Source: Macrobrachium rosenbergii
Lineage: Eukaryota; Arthropoda; Malacostraca; Decapoda; Palaemonidae
DNA length: 64,000 nt
NCBI RefSeq assembly: GCF_040412425.1
Contig: NC_089782.1
Span: 43,430,822 to 43,494,821, forward strand
Direction of reading: 5' to 3'
Shown here: positions 24,561 to 36,300 of the stretch, piece after piece
Position numbering within the stretch: position 1 is the stretch's first letter
How the letters are laid out: every line of letters starts with the position of its first letter
The notes under the pieces: model-generated
Database searches by the model: none
Told to the model about the DNA's origin: nothing
Seen by the model: only the letters and a program-made list of their open reading frames with translations
Made by a program: the position numbers and the translations under genes

Positions 24561-25067
24561 AAACACAACTGTCAGTGGAGAGCTCCGGTCTTCGCGACAC
24601 AAACTTTTATTGTTTTTTTATTTGCATTTATTTCATAACCTTAGGATATTTTTATATCTAAGTATTCATAACTATTTCATAAAATGCTCAACAGAATAGA
24701 CATCACGTTTATTTTTTACATTTAACAAAAAATCAGTGCAAGGGCTCTTCAAGAATGACGTTGATTGAACATGCCCTTTTCCAAGAATAACATTGGTTCA
24801 CATGTTTTCCGTTTTCTTTAAACATCACTCACAAAAATGCAAAGTCGAATCAATTTAAAAACAGGTTTTTACCTTTCTTTTGTTTTCTAGAGAAGATTAT
24901 ATAGTATATTTAAGTGATGTACCTGAAGCTGCATTCACTTCTTGCAACCATCATACAAACTTTGCCATTTTCTTGGAAATATAAGTCGTTGCGTATAAGA
25001 GAACCTTGACAATTGATATAAATCCAGATTAATTTTGTCTTTAACTCTTATGCAAATTAAAGTTCGT

Positions 25068-25201
25068 AATTCACGTGGTGAAGGTTACGTAAGCCTTACC
25101 AAGTTCTAAAATCTTCTACGCCTCCGAATTCACGTGAAGGTTACGTAAGCCTTACCAAGTTCTTAAATCCTCTACGCCTCCGAGTCTACGTCTCTCACGT
25201 G
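25068..25201. promoter_or_regulatory. Tandem repeat with CACGTG and TTACGTAA motifs
   Basis: Two units (25068-25126, 25127-25182) share 'aaggttacgtaagccttacc' and 'ctacgcctccg'. Each holds a palindromic CACGTG E-box (25072-25077, 25131-25136) and a palindromic TTACGTAA (25085-25092, 25141-25148). A third CACGTG follows at 25196-25201. CACGTG is bound by bHLH factors such as CLOCK/CYCLE, MYC and USF; TTACGTAA by PAR-bZIP/E4BP4 factors. Regulatory use is inferred only from this clustering. Confidence 0.4.
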
Positions 25202-25516
25202 ATTGACAAACATCTCGAACACTTTAGTTCGATCCATTTTGGTGGTCCACGGAATAATATACAAGGACCTTTTTTGCTTTAGTGACTACAAAATCCTTCC
25301 ATTTTATGACTCACTGTCTGTTACTTTCAATGTGGCCTTACTGGTTCTGAATATCTGAATGCACATTGTGCAACCTTCGGCCACGCATTACTTTCATTCA
25401 TAGTCTTTCATTTGGATCTGAGGCTTTGTAGCGACAAATTATCCAGAACGCGAGACGAATTTGAGAGAGAGATCGACTTTGTAGTCATTACAGTTACATA
25501 CGTATCTGATAAAGTA

Positions 25517-25517
<1 letters not shown>

Positions 25518-25589
<72 letters not shown>
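25518..25589. repeat. (TA)36 microsatellite
   Basis: Uninterrupted alternating TA. Both edges carry related inverted strings (atctgataaa... and ...tttatcagg), so the tract lies inside a short palindrome. Confidence 0.97.
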
Positions 25590-25590
<1 letters not shown>

Positions 25591-25627
25591 TAGTTTCTTT
25601 ATCAGGTAAATATATATAGGCCTATAC

Positions 25628-26133
25628 AAAACTGAATAAATAAATACATGAAAAGCAAGTGCCAGTGAAATGCACCGACTTTATAATTGAATGAGACATT
25701 TTTGTCCGGTCACCTATGTAATTTTTAACCTTGGTGGAAAAGAAATCCGAAGTATCAAGAAAAATTTCTCTGGAATTCAAAGTCTCAAGTTGCCGCTACC
25801 GAAAATATAGAGCAATCGCGTCAACAATGGTGAAATTGAAGATATGATTAAGTTTGTGTCTATGCAATCAATGTAATCGATAGAGACAAACTTCATACCT
25901 TCAATTTCACCACTGCGGTACCGTTTACTCTATATTTTCGGTAGCAGCAACTCGAGACTGAATTTCAGAGAAATTTTGCTTGTTAATTTGGATTTCTTCT
26001 CCACCAAGGTTAAAAATTACTTAGGCGACCGGACAAAAAAAAAAAAAAAATCTTCCTGACCATCTCCCATAGTCTCTTATTTAATTATAAATTTGGCACT
26101 TTTCACCAGCACTTGCTGTTCATATTCAGTTTT
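25628..26133. mobile_element. Foldback element, about 0.5 kb near-palindrome
   Basis: Left and right halves are imperfect reverse complements over about 230-250 bp each, centred near 25870. Paired strings include 'aaaactgaat'/'attcagtttt', 'agcaagtgcc'/'agcacttgct', 'tgtccggtc'/'gaccggaca', 'aaccttggtgg'/'ccaccaaggtt', 'ccgaaaatatagag'/'ctctatattttcgg' and 'ggtgaaattgaag'/'cttcaatttcacc'. There is no reading frame inside. It is probably a non-autonomous DNA transposon; I did not find a convincing target-site duplication. Confidence 0.85.
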
Positions 26134-26159
26134 AATATTTATTTATTGTTGGATGGAAT

Positions 26160-26450
26160 CTAGAATTTTGGCCAAAGGCCAAGTGCTGGGACTATGAGGC
26201 CATTCGGCAATGAAAGGAAAATTGAGAGGAGAAAGATTTGAAAGGTGTAACAGGAGGAAAACCTCGCTGTTGCATCATGAATCAATTGTTAAGACAGGGT
26301 GGAAAGTAAGACGGAAGAAAGTAAATATGAACGGAGGTACAGTAAAAGGAATGGAAGGGGTTGCAGCTAGGGGCTGAAGGGACGCTGCACAGAACCTTAA
26401 TGCCTACAGTACACCACATGAAGTGCACTGACGGCACTAACCCCCTATGG
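26160..26450 (+). repeat. SINE-like element, copy 1
   Basis: Shares its whole length with 27697-27980: 'aagtgctgggac', 'gaggccattcgg', 'gtgtaacaggaggaaaacct', 'gggtggaaagtaag', 'ggttgcagctaggggc', 'gaagtgcactgacggcacta', 'accccctatgg'. I associate this consensus with decapod genomes. Confidence 0.7.
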
Positions 26451-27269
26451 TGATTTTACTGTTGAATTTTAATTCATTTCAAATCTCTTCTAGCAGTCTA
26501 TTCTAAACTGGGATTTTTAGGCATATAAAATGGTATTTCACTTGAATGTTCCACATTCGCATCAAGAATTCATCAAGACATTTCATACAAATCCTGTGTC
26601 TTGTAATTCATATTTCACTAATGCATAAATTTATTCTAAAAGGAATGTGAATAGTGTAATAGCCGGCTGCATTTAAATAAAGGGTAATGGTGTGTGCGAA
26701 GGAATGATAAGAATCTTTTTACACATATCAAGTCGCTTTCTCTAATCTCGTCCTACTATCTTCAGAGATATTTAATGCTCAATGCCCGTAAGTCTACTGC
26801 TTCCATTCTCTGTTTACAACAACAGTCGCTGCTCCACTCATGCAGTTTCCATTTACCCTTATGACATTACACTTGTTTATGTTGACTGCCACTTTCTCCT
26901 CCAGCACACACGCTTTCAAACTCTAGCACTAGTTTTATTCATTAATATGTTACCTTTTCTTAACTACTGCTTTATTGTTTCTGTGAACGAAAATGATTGA
27001 TTTACAGATCTCCCATTTCTTCAAAATTTTATATTTTACGCTTTCCCTTATTTTCAGCCTATCACAGTAATACATATTCACAAAAATATGAGCTTATGAT
27101 AGCTATTCCTGTTTAAATCTTCCAAGTGAACATGAATTGGCCGAGTTTTCTTTCTTGTAAACGTAACTGTAAACATGAAACTACTCCTTTCTTATTGTAA
27201 GCATTTTTCTAATAACTCCTGAGATGTTCCCTCCAATTTTATCATCACTAGAGCTTGTGATTTTTTACA

Positions 27270-27570
27270 ATTAACTCACATAAAATGGGTGAAAAGAAAA
27301 ACAGATCTACTTGTAAAATGAGGGATACGTTAATAACATCATCAGGAGGGAAGAAGAAGACAATGCTTGGCGGTACATTTGTGAGATTGTGAGGAAGAGA
27401 TATGAGTGGAGGATAATCTAACTGATATACAAGAACCTGATTGCATTTATATATAAATACACTGCTTTTGAAGTGGGATCAGTGATAAAGGAACTTAGGA
27501 GATGGAAAGTACTGGGAATGATAGAATTACTGCAGAGATGATTTTAGCCGATAATGAAATGATGCCTCCT
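27270..27570 (+). pseudogene. LINE reverse-transcriptase remnant (N-terminal RT region)
   Basis: Reads V-I-K-E-L-R-R-W-K-V, and after a one-base frameshift G-N-D-R-I-T-A-E-M-I-L-A-D. This matches the family motif (I-K-x-L-K-x-G-K-A-P-G-x-D-G-I-T-A-E) that opens non-LTR reverse transcriptases. The remainder is out of frame. Confidence 0.55.
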
Positions 27571-27696
27571 ATAGTGACCAGGTCAAGCCCATTGTTGGAA
27601 TAGGAATTCAACGTGTCAAAAGTAACAACACACAAGTAATTTTTACTAATCTTAGAACTGGCCACTGTCGTTTGCAACTTCAGAATTTACATAGTT

Positions 27697-27980
27697 TAGG
27701 CCAACGTCCAAGTGCTGGGACCTATGAGGTCATTCAGTGCTGAAACTGAAATTGACAGTCAAAAGGTTTAAAAAGTGTAACAGGAATAAAACCTCACAAT
27801 TGCACTATGAATCAACTGTTAAGAGAGGGTGGAAAGTAAGAAGAAAGAGAGAGACTATGAACAGAGGTAAAGTAACAGGAATGAAAGGGATTGCAGCTAG
27901 GGGCCAAAGGGACACTGCATAGATCAGGTAATGCCTACAGTGCACGCATGAAGTGCACTAACGGCACTAACCCCCTACGG
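27697..27980 (+). repeat. SINE-like element, copy 2
   Basis: Second copy of the family at 26160-26450, same orientation, ending 'gcactaaccccctacggag'. The two are close in sequence and 1.5 kb apart, separated by a LINE remnant. Confidence 0.7.
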
Positions 27981-28335
27981 AGAGGCCCATGGATACCTTA
28001 TTAATAGTTTATATGATCCAATCCCTATATGTACAATATGTAAAGTAACACTAACTGTTAAATATTTTTTTGCTCGAGTGTCTAAAATATAATCAACAAT
28101 GAATGTGACGTTTTGGAAAACAACCAGTTATAGAAATTGTCATCATAATGAACACGTTATAAAATTTTTTAAAAGCTGTGATTTAATTGTGAAAATTTTA
28201 ACTTAAATATAAAATTTTTTTACAGCAGTATTTTAATTATGATCATTTGAACTTTATTATTATTAATAAAGACAAATCCTTTGGGTCAGGCTAGTGAGAG
28301 CTAAATAAATTAACTCAGTAGTCTACTTACTCTGC

Positions 28336-28336
<1 letters not shown>

Positions 28337-28393
<57 letters not shown>
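28337..28393. repeat. (TAA)n microsatellite
   Basis: About 19 uninterrupted trinucleotides. Confidence 0.95.
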
Positions 28394-28396
<3 letters not shown>

Positions 28397-28568
28397 CAAT
28401 ATTGGAAAATATGGAATGATGAAACAAAGCCTGATGATTGGGAACTCGAAGTCATAGCAAAAGTATCAAAGAAAGATTAGATTGAAGATGGCAACTATAG
28501 AGGCATTACACTTCCTTCAGTTGTGATAAAAAAAAAACAGGTTTTGACATAGAAACAACCCGTTTTTG

Positions 28569-30490
28569 GTAGCCGCTGTCCATCCTCAAAGGAGTTACAC
28601 TCTCATGAATCCCCCCAGGGCTCAATAAGACTGACCAACCAATCTCAAAGACTTCTCTTATGGCTGGTCTCGACTAAAGTAGTGCTTGTTGGCACAGTGA
28701 CAGAATATAAAAGACTCAGGACAGGAGTGCTCTATCTCCTGTCCACAGTGACTACATGAGTTTTCCCTTCAACCTACTCACACAGTGACGACAGTGCATT
28801 TGTTGGCTATTTTCCTTGTTACATGCCAGGTCTGTACAAAATAAATGTTCACCCCAGTCCTATGCCTTTTGTCAGGGGAAGTGAGTAGATTTGAGGACTC
28901 ACAGTGACTACCAAAAATGGTTTTTCTTACGTAAAAACCTGTTTTCTGATAACATACCAACAGTTCATTCTCAAAAGAGCTTACAAAAGAAATTGATGGG
29001 TGACAAAATGGCCTAGCTCCCAATAAATAAATCCCAATAAGCCACACAAATTTTTTATCAGAAGTATAGTCTCAGGTTACCATCAACCATTTTCTTTATT
29101 CTGGATACCCATTAGGGTTTGGAAATAAAGAACAGGAAGCGACACATGGACCTATACATGCATTATTCTTTGTGGCTCTAAGGTGACTTACCTAACTATG
29201 TTGGGTCTGGCTGTGGGATTATTGCACCTTCCCCAGTAATATCTCAGCATGACCACCACTCTCATGGATATAGTGTTTCAGGAATTTTTAATCCAAGGTA
29301 AAGTCACAGGTTATCAACCATTTTCTTTATCCTGGATACACATTGGGGTTTGGCAATAAAGAACAGGATACACACAACCCTATATATGTACAGTACTATT
29401 TCTTGTGGTTCTACGGTGACTTACCTAATTGTGTTGGGTTTGGCTGCAGAATTATTGCAGCTTCCCTGGTTCAGGAATACTGCCTCTAATAACCACCCTG
29501 TACACTCAAGAAACTTCTTTGAAAGAAGCATTTCTGAAGGAAGTTAACACTGTACTCACCTTTTGGATGCCATGCGACTTAGGAAAGGAGTGAGTCTGCC
29601 TTCCAATGAGGTGCACCAAAGTATTTCTCAGCCCATGTAGAGAAAGTGGTTTGTTTGTGCTAGGGTTTACGAAAAATAGGACCACCTGGGATGTTTGCCA
29701 TGACATCTACAGTAGGTAAGCCTTGAGTGCTTGAACCAGGCATAATGTTTTATCCAAAATACCAAGTTCCTTTACCAGAAAAGGGGAATTTCCCTCCAAA
29801 AGTTCCTCATTCTTGGCCAGGATTGATAGCCCAGGAGACAAAGTAAATGATAACTAGGTATAAAGTGATGAAACATTGTCAGTGTCTAAGAGCCCAGTTT
29901 GCTAATCCAAGCTCCTGATGCCAAAGCAGTCAAGATGATTGCCTTATGGAGCATACAACTTGTAGTTGTGTTGGGCCCACTGAACTGAGGGAATGAAAGG
30001 GTCTAAGAACCTTATTCAGAGGCCAGGTGATGGGAAGCCTTGCAAGAGTTGGCTTTTGCAATGCAAAAGACTGGAGAAGGTAATTAACAAATATAAGCCC
30101 ACCTGTTAAAATTTTTAGGTACTAAAACTTTTCACTGGGTCTTAAAACTATGTACTTAGCTGAAAGTTATGATGATTAACAAATCCAAAGTTGAATACTT
30201 ACTAGGAGCAAATCTTGGGGATTACAATAGTGATGAGGAAGAAAGCCAACACCAGTGCTGTTGTTACTTCTGTGCGAATTTAATGAAGTGAAAACCAAAG
30301 TAGTAGTAGTCACTGTGGACAGGAACAGAGCTCTCTTGTCCAGAGTCCTTTATATTCTATTACTGTGCCAACAAGCACTATTCTGGCCGAGACCAGCTAT
30401 AAGAGAATTCTTTGAGACTGGTTGGTATGTCTTATGAAGACCAGGGGGGACAATAAGAGTGTAACCCCTTTGAGGACGAACAGCGGTCAC
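28569..30490. mobile_element. Element bounded by about 185-bp inverted repeats
   Basis: The left arm (28569-28755) and right arm (30305-30490, reversed) share 'ccgctgt.c.tcctcaaagg', 'gttacactct', 'agtgcttgttggcacagt', 'gacaggag..gctct' and 'ctgtccacagtgactac'. Between them are two direct units of about 234 bp (see 29073). The same arm sequence forms a small hairpin at 49226-49315. Inverted termini plus the DIRS-like enzyme fragments 1 kb to the right suggest this is DIRS-type terminal sequence, but no enzyme frame lies between these arms. Confidence 0.6.
29073..29490. repeat. Direct repeat, period about 234 bp
   Basis: Units start at 29073 and 29307. Shared strings include 'atcaaccattttctttat', 'ctggatac', 'aataaagaacagga', 'ggtgacttaccta' and 'tgttggg'. 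It lies inside the inverted-repeat element 28569-30490. Confidence 0.8.
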
Positions 30491-31458
30491 ACTGTAAAAA
30501 ATATTCAATACGCTTATCCAATAGGCTGAAGAAAAATGGTGATAAAATGATGGTTTAGTCAGCAGGAGTTGTTCAGACATGACAAATTTTAAATCAATTT
30601 GTATTTTTCATAACTAATCAACCTGCAGTCTTAACATAGGGGATAATTCTCTACTGCCTGCTGGAGTTTGGTTAAAAAAGTTACAAGCAATTTGGTGGTA
30701 TCGGGAGTAGCCAAGATGGGGGTAAGGAGGAGGGGTAGCCAACCTATCTTACCCCATCTTGGGTTTATCACATCATTTTCCTCTAGTCCAGGCAAAATAT
30801 GAGGGGTGGCTTGAGGTGGGTAATGTATGTTAAGACTGCAGGTTTATTAGTTGTGAAAAATACAAATTGATTGAAAATTTGTCATTTGTGCATATACAGA
30901 ACAAAACTTTGGTCTTAAGGGAGACTTACTCTTGGAGGGAGGATAGAGAAAGCCTCAGAACTGACTGGAGGTTCAGCTCACCTGAGCTCACTTCCTGACC
31001 AAATTAGGACACAGGAAAGAGTTATAAGCCTCTGAACTGTAGGGAGAGTTACATGCCTCCAAACTGTCAAGTAAAAGGCTACTTGTCAGCCAGACATCTG
31101 GGTCAAGAAACAATGTGAACTCCTCCTACATTGTGTCTTGTAGGAAAATAAAGAACTTTAACTGTTGGAGACAACAAAACTATGTTAGCCACCAACCTTG
31201 TTTGTTGTCATTTCCTCTCTCCCCTTGTAAGAAAGAGAGAGGAAGGGACTTGCTTCCAAAATAGTTTGTACTGTGTAGGAACAATCAAATAAAACCAATG
31301 GAAAGGGGCTCACTCACCTGTATCTGACCAGTTCCAGTACGATGGATAATTTCTCTCCAGTACCTGCCGGTAGAGGAGAAAAAAAAAGAGAGGAATAAGA
31401 CCAGTCATCCTGTTCAATCTCACTTTCAAAACCAACATCTTAAGTAAGATACAAACTG

Positions 31459-31767
31459 TCATGCTAGGGACACTGGATGGGCTACACAATCTGTTGAGCA
31501 GCCACCAACGAACCCAAGGAAAAAAGTGTCCAAGGACCTGTGGGCAACATCCTGCAGATAAAAGGATGTGAAGGTGGTTTGGCATAGCCATGTACCAGCC
31601 TGTAAGATCCTTTGAACCGACATGTTCCTTTTGAAAGTGATGCAAGGGCCTAGACCCCTGACAGTATGTGCTCTGGCTCGCACCGAATTGGCATCTGGAT
31701 TTGAAGAAGTAGTATTGGCTTGCTTAATTACTTCTTGTAGCCAAAAGGAGATGGTATTCTTGGGCAA
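31459..31767 (-). pseudogene. DIRS-like tyrosine recombinase, catalytic C-terminal part
   Basis: Reads I-S-F-W-L-Q-E-V-I-K-Q-A, then R-A-H-T-V-R-G-L-G, then L-Q-A-G-T-W and T-F-T-S-F-Y-L-Q-D-V. H-x-x-R and the final Tyr are the catalytic residues of this recombinase class, and the A-G-T-W and F-T-S-F-Y-L strings are DIRS signatures. It is separated from the N-terminal part by about 170 nt that contains frame breaks. Confidence 0.7.
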
Positions 31768-31935
31768 TTCCTTCTTGTTCCAGCCTGTACTAACAAAAAG
31801 TCTTCAACAATCCGGTCTGAGATGTCGAGTCCTTTTTATAGTTACACAGTGCCCTGACAGGACATAAAATGAATTCATCAGGGTCATTACCAACACAATC
31901 TCCAAGCGAAGGATGGAAAAACACTCAAGGGATTT

Positions 31936-32588
31936 TCAGTCAGCCACGAATTCTGGGACAAATTCGAAGGCTACTGACCACCAACCTCTTGTGCGTTTAA
32001 CCTCAAAAGAAACTCTGTGCAGTTCACTAACTCTCTTTGAAGAGGCCAAGGCTAAAAGGAAAACCATCTTGAGGGTTAAATTCCTGTCTGATGAAGCTCT
32101 TAAGGGTTCATATGTACTACATGTGAGACTGCCAAGTACCAGTGTTAGGTCCCAATTCAGAGGTTTAACATCTCTTAGGGAACAGAACTGCTCAAAACAC
32201 TTGGGAAGCATAGAAATTTCCCATGAAGAAGAAAGGTCTACATCTTTTAAGCGCAGAACTAATCCTAGAGCAGCCCTATATCCCTTGATGGCTGACACTG
32301 AGAGAAGTTTCTCCCTACAGAGGAAGAGGAAGAAGTCTACTACTTGTTGAATAGTATTCCAACTGGAGAGAGACCCCATTGACAACACCAATCACAGTAG
32401 ACAGCCCACTTTCCCTGATTCATAGCTGTAGAAGACCTCCTGAGATAACTCAACATTTCCGTCGCTGTTCTATGAGAAAAGACTTTCGCTCGCAGGAGAT
32501 AACGGATAGCCTCCAACTGTGAAGAGGGAGGGACCCTACCAACCAGTGAAATCTCTTGATGTGCGGTTGGCATAGAAGGTTGCGCCAA
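31936..32588 (-). pseudogene. DIRS-like tyrosine recombinase, N-terminal part
   Basis: Two frames (32588-32340 and 32391-31936) read L-R-R-S-S-T-A-M-N-Q-G-K-W-A-V-Y-C-D-W-C, then V-S-A-I-K-G-Y-R-A-A-L and L-T-L-K-M-V-F-L-L-A-L-A-S-S-K-R-V-S-E-L-H. The last string holds the first catalytic Arg of the tyrosine recombinase fold (A-S-x-K-R-x-x-E-L). The frame ends at an internal stop near 31936. Confidence 0.65.
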
Positions 32589-32690
32589 GGAGGAATCTCT
32601 CTCGGTGCTTCTGTCAGTAAGGTTAGAAGATCAGGGTACCATTCTGCATGTGGCCACTAGGGAGCTAAGGGTCAAGGTTTTGAGAACCCA

Positions 32691-33083
32691 TCACAGGTCA
32701 TTCTGAGGCTCTGTGATATCAACACTCTGTTGATAATTTTGGAAGCTTCTTGGACTGTGTCTGGAGATCAGACAAAACTTGCGGAAAAAAGGAGGGAAAG
32801 GCACGTGTCCAGATTGTCCCAAGGATGTCGTATGACGTCCTCTGCCAAGGTCCAGGGATCTGGAATGACAGAACAAAAAACCTCTAGTTTCTTGTTGTGT
32901 CTTGTTGCAAATAGGTCTAGTGATGGCCTCCACCACAGATGAAAAAGCCTTTTCGCCACTTCCTGATGCAGCGACTACTCTGTTCCCAGAACCTGACCCC
33001 AGTGACTCAGCTTGTCTGCCACCATGTTGTTCTTGCCTGGGATGTATCTGGCCAAGGGAGCCACCGAGTGAGAGACTGCCCAC
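32691..33083 (-). pseudogene. DIRS-like RNase H / pol C-terminal fragment
   Basis: In the frame 32959-32768 it reads P-S-L-D-L-F-A-T-R-H-N-K-K-L-E-V-F-C-S, then P-D-P-W, H-P-W-D-N-L-D. The D-L-F-A-T-R-x-N motif and the downstream P-D-P are typical of the RNase H end of DIRS and related pol proteins. A second overlapping frame (33083-32691) continues the similarity upstream, so at least one frameshift is present. Confidence 0.6.
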
Positions 33084-33119
33084 TGGTGCAGTTGTACTGT
33101 CAAATCGTGAAGATGATGA

Positions 33120-33330
33120 GACACTGCAACAGTGTACAGAATTTAAAAATCCCCTTCTGTTGTCATTTACTGATTACGAGAAAACATTTGACAACACCCA
33201 GAAACCAATTCTGTGAAAGGTCTGAGCATTATATGCAAAGCTTGTGATGATGGAGTCTTGTCAGGTGAATTTGCTGTAAATAGTGGGATGCTACATGGGA
33301 ATGTTAGAGATAGAAGAGAAGGGCTTTACC
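33120..33330 (+). pseudogene. LINE reverse-transcriptase remnant (F-x-D-Y-E-K-A-F-D block)
   Basis: Reads L-L-S-F-T-D-Y-E-K-T-F-D-N, then K-P-I-L with a stop, and later V-N-S-G-M-L-H-G in another frame. This corresponds to F-I-D-F-E-K-A-F-D-S and the following V-x-x-G-V-x-Q-G region of non-LTR reverse transcriptases. It abuts the DIRS fragment on the opposite strand. Confidence 0.6.
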
Positions 33331-36300
33331 AAATATAAGTAATGAAAGCAACTGATACAGAAAGTAAGGACTGAATTTATGCTAAAAGCAATTCCATGGA
33401 AAAATTAAAACCAATCAATAATTTTACTATTTTATATTTAACCTTTCTAACTTATATAATAAGTATATAAAAAATTTTTCACAAAAAATATAAAACCTTG
33501 AATGATGCATACCTATACACAGTAACAGCAAAAGTAGAAGTAAATTTGAAAATCACTTTCTACTGGGAACATTAAGAATAAAATTATGTATAAAATCAAC
33601 ATTTCAGCAATAATATTGCACACAGTAAGACACAACACTAACAACTATACAATACTCAAACTGAAGAGATTACAAATGGTACTAAAAATGAGATTACAAA
33701 CGCTTCTAAAAACCTAGCATTGTTTTTTTATGGAGTCTGTATGTTGTATTAAACAAACTTGGGCTTTAAGTTTCATGCCTCTAATAAGCTGAGGAGGAAA
33801 TAATATCTCCAAAGGTTAGAATATGATACCCAACAAAATAAATGAAATTTCCAACAACGTAATGTCAGCTACTAAAGCTAGGAATGAGGAAGGACATAAT
33901 ACACAATTCAGTGTCTAACCGAGACTGTTTGTAGGAAATGAGTACTTAGCAAGTGGTATCAGATTATGCTGCAAGTTATCTAATATTTCATTTCAAAAAT
34001 TCATAACATCATCTTGAATCTGGAAAGTGGGCATCCAAACCTAGACTAGTTTGTGTGCAACACTATTATGAAAATATCTAGCCAGCAAATACAATATTCT
34101 AATACTACAATTTGCAAGTACTAATGAAATTATAGTAACCCATCAAGAATTTCTGTGACATTTTTTGTTTCCAAGAACTTTACTGCTTGTTATTCTACAT
34201 TTATGAGGATTTTTTCCAGCTTTGTTGATATTTGTGACCTGTGGATATCAGTTGTGAAGTGAAGAAGTTTTCCAAAGATTTGTGCAGCATCATAGCATGG
34301 GATGCGAGCTGTGGTCACAGGCGTATAAATAAATCAAAGCCAAACATATGGAAAAATCACTTTTGGTCAGTTTTGTTAAATGTGACCTGCCTGTACACTT
34401 TGACAAGCTCATGCAGTATTAGAAACTGATTTAAGCTACTTTCTTTAAACTGTGTTTTGTGATGGATTGTGGGGGGATTGTTTTTGTCTACATAAAAATT
34501 TGAAAAATCCAAATAACATTTAGGGGTGAATTTAAATTTGACGTTACGTGGAATTCTGTAACAAATGTTAACTGGGATATCCAAACTCATTTACTGTGTG
34601 CATTAAATATTTGCTGGATTTGATAGGCTATGATTAGCCTTCATGTTAAGCTTGTAAAACTATTTGCAATACAATATTTTGATTATTTTGATGCCCTTTG
34701 GATTTCTGAGTATTACCTGGTACTGTACTACCAAGTTTGTTTATTTTCTACACTAAATGTATGCAAAGACATGATCTAGTTGTGTTTGGTGTGTGAACCA
34801 AGTGATGTTAGTAAATGTAAAATAAAAGTACTGTACTGATTAGAGGCAGTTGTTATATCAGATGTCACTTGTTATACACATTTTGTACTCTATACAGTCA
34901 TAAACACATTAGTATAGTTTCACATTAACATAATTTGATCCTGCTATAATAAAGACAAAAATATTTCAAAATACTATATTTACAGAAGGTTGTCTGAACC
35001 TTTAAAGTCTAATAAAAAAATAAATTTGGCTTTAATATTTCTTTAAAAGTGTGTGATGTCCATAAATCTATGCAAAAAAATTTTTACAAATCAATGCGAA
35101 AAGAATATTACAATTAACAAAAATATTATGAACATAAGTAAGTAACGCGTACTCCAGCCTAAAACTATGGTATATATTTGTGTAAAGCAAATTATGACAA
35201 CATGCAGGTAGTCTCTACTCCAGTCTAAACCAAAGTGGGAACTTGGTCTAAAACTACAGTTTGCATAAATTGCACGAAGCAACAGAAATAATTAAGTACA
35301 TACATATAAAATATAAAAGTACTTTCAATATAACAAATAGCACCATGAAAGAAAAAATGGGTTTAAGGCTCTCACCTGCTCAGTATTTTAATGGCTGAAG
35401 GCTCCAAAATGATGCAATAGCTAACACGGTTACTCCTAGTTACAATATCTGTTCGAGTTGATAGCTTTTGCACACCAAAAGTTCACTGTAAGAAGCCTGA
35501 GATGGATTTGGACGGTATATGATTAAGATTGGGTTACTTGCATACTACATGACACTGACTCTCATATACCTTTACAAAGATAAAATTGTTTGTTTGAAAA
35601 GTATTTAGAATACATAACTACACACGCTCTATAATGTACAATAGACAAGGAAAGTATTCATCTACATATTTGGCACTCAGCTTCTCAGATATAGTATGGG
35701 TGTACGTGCAATACTTGTGTACTTATGAAAGGACAGGTAGTATAGATATAAATACAGACACCACACTACTTGCAAGTGAGTTACGTTCCAGACAAGCCGT
35801 TTACATGTTGAATTGTTTGTAAGTTGGTTGCTATACTCTTCATGCCTATTTAAGTACAGTATGATATAAAATCAATACAGTACTGTATGTATTTTCATCC
35901 TAAAATACAATACACTATACATACAGTATACTGTATGCACATAATAGGTGCACAAAACAAAATTTGAACTTACAGGTGGCAAAGGGGAGCACTATCAACA
36001 CAATTTTAATTTGCAATCCCATTTGTTTGTATCTCTGAATGTTTGTAAGTAGGATGGTGTCTGTATTCCTCACTTTCCCTACCTTGAGTAGCATCATCAG
36101 AATCCCATCGTCACAAAGATTTTTCCATCAGCTTTTCTCTTCACAGAGTTCCATGTAAAGAGTACTTTCCCCTCTCACTTGTCTTGTGCTCTGTCTGCCT
36201 AAACTCCAATCAGGTCTAGGTCTTCATCTACAGTATACACTTTTCCACAATTCCCTGGAAATTCTCACTGGGCTCTATCCTGCTGCTTCCATATCTACTG

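Larger units (their letters stand above)
31300..33100 (-). mobile_element. Degenerate DIRS-like tyrosine-recombinase retrotransposon
   Basis: Three minus-strand fragments lie in the order found in DIRS elements: RNase H end (33083-32691), N-terminal part of the tyrosine recombinase (32588-31936), and its catalytic C-terminal part (31767-31459). DIRS elements copy through RNA but insert by a tyrosine recombinase in place of a DDE integrase. The reverse transcriptase itself is missing: the right side stops near 33100, where a plus-strand LINE fragment begins. Frames are broken, so the copy is dead. Confidence 0.7.

Noticed and set aside
25408..25629. Open frames of Y-I repeats on both strands
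   Set aside because: They are translations of the (TA)36 microsatellite.
31913..32350. 145-residue plus-strand open frame
   Set aside because: Antisense shadow of the DIRS-like recombinase, which has recognisable motifs on the minus strand.
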